The notes beneath the pieces are model-generated. The model had not been told where the DNA came from. It was given only the letters and a program-made list of their open reading frames with translations, and made no database searches. This document shows positions 1 to 5,405 of a stretch of 5,405 nucleotides of DNA, in pieces. The first letter of the stretch is position 1; each line of letters opens with the position of its first letter. The position numbers and the translations under genes were made by a program. Source of the DNA: Rubrobacter sp. (GTDB lineage: Bacteria > Actinomycetota > Rubrobacteria > Rubrobacterales > Rubrobacteraceae); contig JAFAPF010000403.1 of the NCBI GenBank assembly GCA_019247245.1, positions 1 through 5,405 on the forward strand, written 5' to 3'.

Positions 1-154
1 GTTAGAGGTTTCTAGAGTTTGCAAAATTCCTGCAAATGAGCGTATTCTGTGAGTGGCGGTTTTCTCAACATTTCAGGACATTTACTCGGGTTGCTGCACA
101 CAGAGCGTGCTCGGCAGGACTCGAGCCTAAGGCCTTCTGATCGATAGATTAAAG
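1..154. other. Non-coding flank, no gene recognised
   Basis: I found no convincing reading frame on either strand. The GH15 gene that is interrupted at 507 does not resume here: the minus-strand translations contain stops and nothing resembling the GH15 N-domain continuation. So the sequence beyond the repeat element was replaced or rearranged, not merely split. The stretch has two TGCAAA words close to its left edge but no larger repeat that I can pair within the window. It could be the edge of another mobile element, but I cannot show this. Confidence 0.5.
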
Positions 155-421
155 GGCGATTATGCCTTTGATGCAGGTATAGTAACGGTTTCCTTCGAAT
201 CCAGGGTCAAGGGTTGTTGGTTGCCCCATTCGATCCTTAAGAACATTTTCTAGGGCCAAAAACACATCAAAAGGTGTATTCAAGTACTACCTTTGGGGAA
301 TGCGGCAGTTTCTCCTCTAGGGATACGCTGCTTATCAAAAGAAAAAAGTAAGGGGAATGAGGGAGAAAGACACAAGGGACTATTGAAGCAGGAGCATACC
401 TGCATCAAAGGCATAATCGCC
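155..421. mobile_element. MITE-like element A, complete, 267 bp
   Basis: The element is bounded by perfect 26-bp terminal inverted repeats, 155-180 and 396-421, beginning GGCGATTATGCC. It encodes no protein. Its interior aligns along its whole length, by eye at roughly three quarters identity, with the reverse complement of 4790-5057. Shared blocks include TCCTTCGAATCC, GATCCT, GAACATTT and GATGCGGC. One end has a subterminal hairpin, GCAGG (388-392) pairing with CCTGC (399-403), that the other end lacks. Small size, terminal inverted repeats, no coding capacity and several copies fit a non-autonomous element moved by a transposase encoded elsewhere. I see no clear target-site duplication, and the transposase family cannot be named from this window. 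Confidence 0.75.
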
Positions 422-506
422 GAAGGAAGGGAATAAGGGGGAAGGAAATAAGAAGACCTAAGAAACGATTAGAGCAGATGCATATCTGCATCAAAGCATA
501 ATCGCC
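422..506. mobile_element. Truncated end of a second MITE-like element (B)
   Basis: These 85 bases match the reverse complement of 4790-4875 with only three substitutions and one missing base, about 95% identity. They are therefore one terminal third of an element of the same kind. The terminal inverted repeat at 487-506 has lost one G compared with the other copies. The subterminal hairpin is kept: GCAGAT (474-479) pairs with ATCTGC (484-489). Its inner edge abuts the end of element A at 421 with no spacer. The rest of the element is absent from both sides, so it was truncated when A arrived or by recombination between copies. Its outer end is fused into the GH15 gene remnant, which reads 38 bases into it before a stop at 469-471. 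Confidence 0.75.
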
Positions 507-941
507 ATTCGAAGACCGCTCCTCGCTCATGCAAGCGCATTCCGTGAGCCCTTCGTCCGTAGTCGAAACGGGGTTCGACCTCCAGGCAAAAGGGCATCCG
601 CCCGCGCACGCAGACGACGCGCCGGATCAGGTGGTGGGGCAGGTGTCCCTGCGTGCCGACCGACATGAAGTCCTGCAATTCCCTGACCCCATCGGGGCTA
701 AGGAAGCGGGTGATCAGGACGTTGGTGTCAGGTATGTACAACTGTTTGGTAGTCCAGCCCGCCGCGCTTGGGGCTATCGCCCAGTAACCGCCGCGCTCTT
801 TATCCAGGATCCCCCCGAACAGGCTCAGGGCGTCGAAGCGTGGGCAGCAGTACCAATCTATCGTGCCGTCCGTGCCTACGAGTGCGACCGTGTGGAGGTC
901 ACCAATCAGACCATATTCGGCAAGAGGCAGTAGCCATCCAT
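507..941 (-). pseudogene. GH15-family glucoamylase/trehalase-like gene, N-terminal remnant
   Basis: The minus-strand frame reads LPLAEYGLIGDLHTVALVG, then TDGTIDWYCCPRFD and GGILDKERGGYWAIAPS, then YIPDTNVLITRFLSPDG, QDFM and RRVVCVRGRMPF, and ends with LEVEPRFDYGRRAH. I recognise this as the N-terminal domain of bacterial glycoside hydrolase family 15 proteins (glucoamylase or trehalase type, which release glucose from alpha-glucosidic bonds). Only about 145 of the usual 600 or more residues remain. The catalytic (alpha/alpha)6 barrel with its acidic catalytic residues is missing, so no activity is expected. The likely original start is the ATG at 939-941, with AGGTGA (953-958) 11 bases upstream. 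That ATG reads MDGY and then loses frame: one base appears to be missing near 928-932 (TACTG where TACCTG would restore MDGYLPLAEYG). The other end is cut by the repeat element at 506 and picks up an 11-residue foreign tail that stops at 469. There are therefore two independent lesions. Confidence 0.85.
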
Positions 942-952
942 GCTGGCATTCG

Positions 953-958
953 TCACCT
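953..958 (-). promoter_or_regulatory. Relic ribosome binding site of the GH15 gene
   Basis: AGGTGA on the minus strand lies 11 bases before the ATG at 939-941. It supports that ATG as the ancestral start even though the frame is lost four codons later. Spacing is on the long side. Confidence 0.4.
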
Positions 959-1010
959 CGTTACGAACTGCTTTGAGCGATCGGAGTCTAATCCTTTCCA
1001 TGCAGATACT

Positions 1011-4000
1011 CTAGCTTCGTGGCCAGACATCTACCAGGTAGCGGTGCGAGCTCTTAAGCTTTTCCATCCACTTCTGGGCGTCCTGCTCGCTGGCTCCGGT
1101 CTTCTCCTGATATAGGGTAACAAAGCCTTTCTCAACGTCTGGAGACATCCTGCCGGCATCACCGCACACGTAGATAACAGCTCCCTGCTCAATCAGGTTC
1201 CAGACATCGTCCTGCTGCGTCTTTATAGAATTTTGTACGTACGTCTTCGGCTGTCCCTCAAGACGCGAAAATGCACACTCCAACTCGGTTATACCTTCTC
1301 GGGCAAACTCCTCAAGCTCTTCTTCGTAGATGTAATCCTGCTGAGGGTGGCGGCAGCCGAAGTAAAGTGAGGATGGACCGACTCGCTCTCCTTGCGCCTC
1401 GATCGCTGCACGCTCTTGCAGGAACCCTCGGAAGGGTGCTAAGCCCGTACCCGCGGCAATCATGATCATGGGTGTAGAGGGATCCTCCGGAGGCACGAAC
1501 GGCGTGCTGGGGGGACGCACGAAGCCCTCGACCACACTGCCAACCGGCTGTTGGGCGAGGTAGGACGAGCAGACCCCCTGGTACATGCCCCGGCCTGAGC
1601 GTGCTGGTCCATTCACCACCCCGACCGTGATGCTGCACTTGTCTGGAGTTACTAAAGGCGAGGAGGAGATCGAGTAGTAGCGAGGCTTAAGCGGTGGCAA
1701 AAGCTCAAGATAGATGTTGAACGGCAGCTCGCACGAACTAAACTCCTCTAGGAGATCTATAAGCGAGACATTCTTCTCTAGTATCTCCTCCCGGTAGCGG
1801 GCGACGCTGTCTGGGTCGTCGCCACCGAGCGCGAGCAACCTCTCTTTTTCTGGAGGACACTCGGTGTACTCAGCCAGCACCTGAATCTGAGAGCGCTTGG
1901 CGACGTCCTGCAGGGCCACGTAACCCGATAGTACCGCCGAGACCGCGACCGGCTGATCAACTGGTAAGAAAGTTTTGCTGGAAGCGTTGTTCCTGATGCG
2001 CATGAGAGCATCCTCGGGAAGGTCGAAGCGCGTCATGACGCGCTGTACTAGCGCATCGCTGTTACGCGGGAGTATCCCCAGGTGATCGCCAGCGCGGTAG
2101 CTCATCCCTTTGGGTACCATGAGCTCGATGTGATGAGTCGAGCGCTCTGAGGGATGAGGGCCGGTCTTGTGCTGCAGCTCCCGGTTCTCTAAAACCTCCA
2201 TCTGCTTAGCATCGTACTCTACGACGAGCGGGCTGACCTCCGCCTCCTCCACTGTGAGAAGCTCTACCTCGTAGCGGTGTCCCTTCACGCTGGCATCGTG
2301 GCCATCTATCGGGGTGCCAAGCGCGCCTGCCAATGAGCTCCACAAAGGTTCGTACCACCCGCGGAACTGACCATCGAAGTCGTCGCTTTGATCTCCTTCG
2401 CCCCGCTGGTAGACGCGCAGCGCTCCGTGTGCCTCCAGTTGGGTATCGATCATCTTGGGTACACGCTGATAAGTTGCTGCCCAGTCGTGATCACCACAGC
2501 CAAACACGGTATACCTCACTCCCTTAAGCGCATCAGTGCTGAGAGAGTCGTTGCACACCCAATCAAAGAAGTGGGCTGCGTTGTCTGGGGGAGTGCCATT
2601 ATAAGAGGAGGTGGTAATCAGCACAGCTCCTTCTTTGGGCAGCTTCTCAACGTAGTCGTCAAGGGGGGCTACGATGGTAGTGAACCCGCGAGTCCTTGCG
2701 TCGTCGGCGATGTGGTGTGCGATGTCTTCAGCAGTGCCTAGGTTAGAGCCATAGAGGACCAGCAGCGGGGTGTTACCGTGCACTACCGCGGCCGCCGGAG
2801 CAGGTTCAAGCTCGTGTTCCTCTTGGATCGGTGGCGGCGGTGTTCCTACTGCCGCCGGGCGATTCGTTCGTGGCTGGACCTTGATGCGGAAGTCTGCAGG
2901 CTTGATGGTCAAGGTCTGCTTGATCTTCAACTCGTAATCGGTGTGGTACACGAATTCGAAGCGCTGCAAGAGCATCCCTAGCACCAACGTTGCTTCCTGC
3001 ATAGCAAAATGCCGGCCGATGCAGGCGCGTTGCCCGGTACCAAAGGGCTTGTATGCGTTTGCCGGTCTGTTCTGCTCGGCTTCACGGGTGAACCTGTCTG
3101 GATCGAACTCCTCAGCGTTCTCGCCCCAGATCTTCGGGTCGCGGTGGAGCATAGGCGCTAGGACCGTCAACTGGTCTTGTTTGTCGACCTGGTACTTGCC
3201 ACCCAGCACCCTAGGCTCATAAGCATGCCGTGTGAACGCGGGCGCAGTTGGCCACAGGCGCAACGACTCTTTGAGTATCTGAGATACGTACTGGAGCTGT
3301 TTCACCTGCTCGTAGGAGGGCGTAGCCGATAGGTCAGCACCTAGCACCCGGTCCACCTCTTCGTAGGCCTTGGCGAGCACCTCAGGATTCTTTAGCAGGA
3401 AGTACAGTGCGAAGGAGAGTAGACCGCTTGTGGTCTCGTGACCGGCGATAAGGAAGGTGATGATCTGATAGCGGATGTTGACGTCGTCCAGATGTTCGCC
3501 AGTCTGCTTGTCGGCCCCAGTCAGCATGTATTCCAACAGATCCCTCTTGTCTGATTGGTCTGCACTGGCCTTGCGCTCGGCGATTATCCTATCGACCGTC
3601 GAATTCATAAGCGTAATGCTCTCTTGGAGCTGGCGGTTCATGCGCCTCATCAACTTGTTCTGGATCGGTAAGCGAGTCAATGCCGCAGTGCTTTCGCTCA
3701 GGGCATAGACCATGCTCGCAACGAATGGGTGGGGTTCCTCGCGGTAGAATGAGTTGAACCGGTAACCGAAACCGCACAGTCCGATCGTGTCTAGAGTTAG
3801 CCGAGTCATGTCGGCTGGCACATCGATCTCATCTTCGGGGTTTAGCCTCTCCCACTGCTCGACCAGCTGCTCCGCGATGTCCGTCATCATCGGCAGGTAG
3901 CCCTTTATCGCCTGTGTACTGAAGGTGGGGAGCAGTATGTTATGGGCTTTGTGCCAGTTCGGTTCCTGGGTCCAGGACGTAAAAAGGCCATCACCGGCCA

Positions 4001-4256
4001 CAGTCCGAGCGTTGCGCAGCCCCGGTCCTAGGAACTTATCAAAATACCTATCATCGCACACCTCGTCCACCAGCTCGAAACCGGACAGCACGATGCTGGA
4101 GCCTTGAGGCATGTGGAGTCGAAAGATCGGCCCGTACTGGCGAGCTAGCTTCATCACGTTCAGGATAGGGGTTTCGGAGTACAGGTCGAACAGATTGCCC
4201 ACCAGTGGATATCCAGGTGGCTGTGGTATTGGTTCGAGGGGGATTACAGAGGTCAT
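1011..4256 (-). CDS. Self-sufficient cytochrome P450:NADPH-P450 reductase (CYP102/BM3 family)
   Basis: This 1081-residue cytoplasmic fusion is expected to hydroxylate fatty acids or similar chains at subterminal carbons, using O2 and NADPH without partner proteins. The heme domain is about 1-460: I-helix AGHETT 271-276 (T275 matches BM3 T268), ExxR E330-R333, and heme loop FGTGQRACIG 405-414 with thiolate ligand C412. A proline-rich linker (about 462-495, PPPP 473-476) leads to the FMN flavodoxin domain: YGSNLGTAE 502-510, TSSYNG 549-554, FGCGDHDW 585-592. The FAD domain has RYYSISSSP 859-867 and GVCSSYLA 894-901. The NADPH domain has AAGTGLAPFRGF 934-945, YFGCR 965-969, SR 997-998 and KTYVQ 1004-1008 (2'-phosphate contacts, hence NADPH), and W1078 near the C-terminus. 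BM3 F87 corresponds to F92. BM3 anchors R47 and Y51 align with G52 and V56. Length is slightly above BM3 (about 1049), with no frameshift or stop. The ATG start is backed by AGGAG nine bases upstream. Family assignment is very sure; the exact substrate is not. Confidence 0.98.
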   Translation of the reverse strand: MTSVIPLEPIPQPPGYPLVGNLFDLYSETPILNVMKLARQYGPIFRLHMPQGSSIVLSGFELVDEVCDDRYFDKFLGPGLRNARTVAGDGLFTSWTQEPNWHKAHNILLPTFSTQAIKGYLPMMTDIAEQLVEQWERLNPEDEIDVPADMTRLTLDTIGLCGFGYRFNSFYREEPHPFVASMVYALSESTAALTRLPIQNKLMRRMNRQLQESITLMNSTVDRIIAERKASADQSDKRDLLEYMLTGADKQTGEHLDDVNIRYQIITFLIAGHETTSGLLSFALYFLLKNPEVLAKAYEEVDRVLGADLSATPSYEQVKQLQYVSQILKESLRLWPTAPAFTRHAYEPRVLGGKYQVDKQDQLTVLAPMLHRDPKIWGENAEEFDPDRFTREAEQNRPANAYKPFGTGQRACIGRHFAMQEATLVLGMLLQRFEFVYHTDYELKIKQTLTIKPADFRIKVQPRTNRPAAVGTPPPPIQEEHELEPAPAAAVVHGNTPLLVLYGSNLGTAEDIAHHIADDARTRGFTTIVAPLDDYVEKLPKEGAVLITTSSYNGTPPDNAAHFFDWVCNDSLSTDALKGVRYTVFGCGDHDWAATYQRVPKMIDTQLEAHGALRVYQRGEGDQSDDFDGQFRGWYEPLWSSLAGALGTPIDGHDASVKGHRYEVELLTVEEAEVSPLVVEYDAKQMEVLENRELQHKTGPHPSERSTHHIELMVPKGMSYRAGDHLGILPRNSDALVQRVMTRFDLPEDALMRIRNNASSKTFLPVDQPVAVSAVLSGYVALQDVAKRSQIQVLAEYTECPPEKERLLALGGDDPDSVARYREEILEKNVSLIDLLEEFSSCELPFNIYLELLPPLKPRYYSISSSPLVTPDKCSITVGVVNGPARSGRGMYQGVCSSYLAQQPVGSVVEGFVRPPSTPFVPPEDPSTPMIMIAAGTGLAPFRGFLQERAAIEAQGERVGPSSLYFGCRHPQQDYIYEEELEEFAREGITELECAFSRLEGQPKTYVQNSIKTQQDDVWNLIEQGAVIYVCGDAGRMSPDVEKGFVTLYQEKTGASEQDAQKWMEKLKSSHRYLVDVWPRS

Positions 4257-4265
4257 TTTAGTCTA

Positions 4266-4270
4266 CTCCT
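4266..4270 (-). promoter_or_regulatory. Ribosome binding site of the P450 fusion gene
   Basis: AGGAG on the minus strand is separated by nine bases from the ATG at 4254-4256. It fixes the start: the protein then begins MTSVIPLEPIPQPPGYPLVGN, in register with the BM3 N-terminus. Further upstream TACACT (4286-4291) could be a -10 box, but no credible -35 box sits 16-18 bases before it, so I do not call a promoter. Confidence 0.75.
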
Positions 4271-4365
4271 AGTCTTTAGATTCATAGTGTATTTCCCCTT
4301 TAGGCCTATGGGACGACTACGTTGAATAGCCATAGCCACGTGAAAATTGCTCTTCTAAGCCGGTA

Positions 4366-4655
4366 TCAAACGGGTAGCCCTGTATCCCTAGTAGTATGCC
4401 AATAACGCCAGAGGTGATAATGAGCTTCATGCTCCGCATCTAGCAACCGAAGGATCAGCTCCTTCCGGCTAGTGTGGCTGTTTTACCGCATTCGCAGCTG
4501 ATTACTTTGGAGTCGATAATGCCTAACCTCTTATAGGTCACATTCTTGCTACATCTGCACTTAACCGCGACCTGCTCGGGAGACCAGCGGTAGGCCCTAC
4601 CGAAGGGCATCTCCTGTACATCGTAGTGCCCTGTGAGACGCTCGATGATCCACAT
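4366..4655 (-). pseudogene. Small CxC...CxC (zinc-ribbon-like) protein gene, frameshifted
   Basis: From the ATG at 4653-4655 the frame reads MWIIERLTGHYDVQEMPFGR and goes on through YRWSPEQVAVKCRC and CECGK, stopping after 66 residues at 4455. Cysteines 33, 35, 54 and 56 form CxC-x18-CxC, suggesting a small metal-binding ribbon. The stop looks artificial. The -1-shifted frame continues past it with protein-like sequence (SRKELILRLLDAEHEA, then HYHLWRYWHTTRDTGLPV) to a stop at 4366-4368. Adding one A to the four-A run (TTTT at 4481-4484 on the plus strand) would join the parts as CGKNSHTSRKEL, giving about 95 residues. I have a weak recollection of similar uncharacterised small proteins in Ktedonobacteria, but no function can be assigned. 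A later ATG was chosen over the one at 4674-4676 because GAGGGAG lies at ideal spacing from it, while the earlier ATG abuts its only purine-rich tract. A 66-residue functional protein remains possible. Confidence 0.6.
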
Positions 4656-4663
4656 CAAGGTTT

Positions 4664-4670
4664 CTCCCTC
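4664..4670 (-). promoter_or_regulatory. Ribosome binding site deciding the start of the small protein gene
   Basis: GAGGGAG on the minus strand is eight bases upstream of the ATG at 4653-4655. The competing in-frame ATG at 4674-4676 has GGGAGG directly adjacent with no spacer, which is unfavourable. The shorter form (starting MWIIERL) is therefore preferred. Confidence 0.6.
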
Positions 4671-4696
4671 TTCCATCCTCCCAAAGAGTACTTGCA

Positions 4697-4711
4697 GCCA
4701 CTTATAGTGGC
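4697..4711 (-). promoter_or_regulatory. Palindrome overlapping a putative -10 box upstream of the small gene
   Basis: On the minus strand GCCACT-ATA-AGTGGC is a perfect 6-bp inverted repeat around three bases, and it contains TATAAG, a near-consensus -10 hexamer. It lies about 40 bases upstream of the ATG at 4655. A palindrome coincident with a -10 box is a typical repressor operator arrangement. No good -35 hexamer is visible and no regulator gene is in the window, so both promoter and operator are tentative. Confidence 0.35.
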
Positions 4712-4789
4712 AACCTCACCGATGGGAAGAGTAAAGGTATTAGGGAAGTCAGCGCATGACCCAAACTGGCTATTTTCTACGTAACTATC

Positions 4790-5057
4790 GGCGATTATGC
4801 CTTTGATGCAGATATGCATCTGCTCTAATCGTCTCTTAGGTCTTCTTATCTCCTTTCCCCTTATTCCCTTCCTTCAATAAGCACAATAACTCCGGAGAGA
4901 ACCAGCCGCATCCCCCAAAAGTAGTATCACGATACACTTTTCGATGTATTTTTGGTCCTGGGAAATGTTCTTTGAGGATCGAGTGTCTGACCAAGAGCCT
5001 TTGACCCTCGGATTCGAAGGAGACTGTTACGCCACCTGCATCAAAGGCATAATCGCC
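4790..5057. mobile_element. MITE-like element R, complete, 268 bp, inverted relative to the left copies
   Basis: The element is bounded by perfect 22-bp terminal inverted repeats, 4790-4811 and 5036-5057, beginning GGCGATTATGCC. It has no coding capacity. Its left third is about 95% identical to the reverse complement of the truncated copy B (422-506). Its whole length aligns with the reverse complement of element A (155-421), more divergently. A subterminal hairpin, GCAGAT (4808-4813) with ATCTGC (4818-4823), sits at the left end only. Next to it is a long pyrimidine-rich tract (about 4830-4875). No clear target-site duplication is seen: the flanks are ...ACTATC on the left and TAATTT... on the right. 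Confidence 0.8.
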
Positions 5058-5061
5058 TAAT

Positions 5062-5103
5062 TTTCAGTTATGTACCGAGGCCTTTCAGTTATGTACCGAG
5101 GCC
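5062..5103. repeat. Perfect 21-bp tandem duplication (two units)
   Basis: TTTCAGTTATGTACCGAGGC plus one further C occurs at 5062-5082 and again, identically, at 5083-5103, followed by the first three bases of a third unit (TTT). It starts five bases after the end of element R. It may be a protein-binding iteron pair, a slippage product or the end of another mobile element; the sequence does not decide. Confidence 0.85.
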
Positions 5104-5405
5104 TTTAGATATGCAGTAAACCCTTATAGGTAAGCGGATTTCTATCCGTAGAGCATCGTTAGATATCGCTTGGTGCCGCCCCTACTGTTGCACTACTGTT
5201 GACACGGCTTTTATCTCTCTAAGAGCCTGTTTGGTAAGTGATACGGTTAGACTTAAAGAAGCTAAATCCGTTTCTTTTATATGGGATTTCTCTCTCCTAT
5301 TCTCTTTCCCCGATTGACTCACCTCTTGCTTATCACCTAAGATGCTCATTGGGATGATCCAATAACCCTTGCAAGGCAATAAATAAGATGTCCTTGGGGC
5401 GAGGA
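5104..5405. other. AT-richer flank without a convincing gene
   Basis: The only long open stretch, on the minus strand (5182-5379, 65 codons), begins at TTG, lacks a recognisable ribosome binding site, and encodes a low-complexity charged sequence that I cannot link to any family. I therefore do not call it. A small hairpin, CGGAT (5135-5139) with ATCCG (5144-5148), and an imperfect duplication of CTACTGTTG (around 5184-5202) are present, but neither has the U-tract of a terminator. Confidence 0.5.

Noticed and set aside
942..1010. Terminator for the P450 gene
   Set aside because: No GC-rich hairpin followed by a T run on the minus strand; only a short TCGTAACGA palindrome is present.
529..1115. 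Plus-strand open frames across the GH15 remnant and the P450 end
   Set aside because: They are antisense shadows of clearly recognisable minus-strand protein sequence and resemble no known family.
1271..4107. Numerous shorter open frames on both strands inside the P450 gene
   Set aside because: All overlap the intact P450 fusion in other frames, with unnatural composition and no start signals.
4301..4308. TAGGCCTA palindrome 45 bp upstream of the P450 start as an operator
   Set aside because: Eight bases is too short to distinguish from chance, the flanks do not extend the symmetry, and no regulator is nearby.
155..5057. CRISPR-like array from the recurring GGCGATTATGCC words
   Set aside because: The copies are few, in alternating orientation and unevenly spaced, and they mark ends of MITE-like elements. 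There are no regular spacers.
5182..5379. 65-codon minus-strand open frame
   Set aside because: It starts at TTG without a ribosome binding site, has no family resemblance or domain motif, and lies in AT-rich intergenic-looking sequence.

Overview
The window carries one large intact gene, a self-sufficient CYP102-type (P450 BM3-like) cytochrome P450:NADPH-P450 reductase fusion on the minus strand (1011-4256). It lies between decayed gene remnants and inverted copies of a small repeat element. The moderate GC content, the family-rich repeats, the GH15 remnant and a small CxC/CxC protein with a weakly recalled resemblance to Ktedonobacteria proteins suggest a large, repeat-rich bacterial genome such as Chloroflexota class Ktedonobacteria. 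CYP102 enzymes are known from Ktedonobacter. This assignment is an inference from general familiarity; no taxonomic marker gene is present.

Layout from left to right: 1-154 holds no recognisable gene. 155-506 is a composite of a complete 267-bp MITE-like element (155-421, 26-bp perfect terminal inverted repeats) joined to an 85-bp end piece of a second, related element (422-506). That end piece interrupts a minus-strand glycoside hydrolase family 15 gene at 507; only its N-terminal ~145 codons remain (507-941), and they also carry an apparent 1-nt frameshift just after the start. The P450 fusion gene ends 69 bp upstream of this remnant. Upstream of the P450, on the same strand, is a small CxC...CxC protein gene (4366-4655) that appears to be broken by a 1-nt loss in a run of A. 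Its control region holds a palindrome centred on a TATAAG hexamer. A second complete MITE-like element (268 bp, 4790-5057) lies in inverted orientation to the left one. Beyond it are a perfect 21-bp tandem duplication (5062-5103) and about 300 bp of AT-richer sequence with no convincing gene.

All three genes point leftwards (small protein, P450, GH15), but no functional operon can be claimed because both neighbours are broken. The P450 should be a stand-alone NADPH-dependent fatty-acid-type hydroxylase needing no partner protein. The most interesting features are: (i) loss of the BM3 carboxylate-anchoring residue pair in an otherwise complete enzyme; (ii) an undescribed-looking repeat family with a co-varying subterminal hairpin at only one end; and (iii) the bracketing of the P450 by inverted copies of that repeat, which could form a composite mobile or invertible unit.
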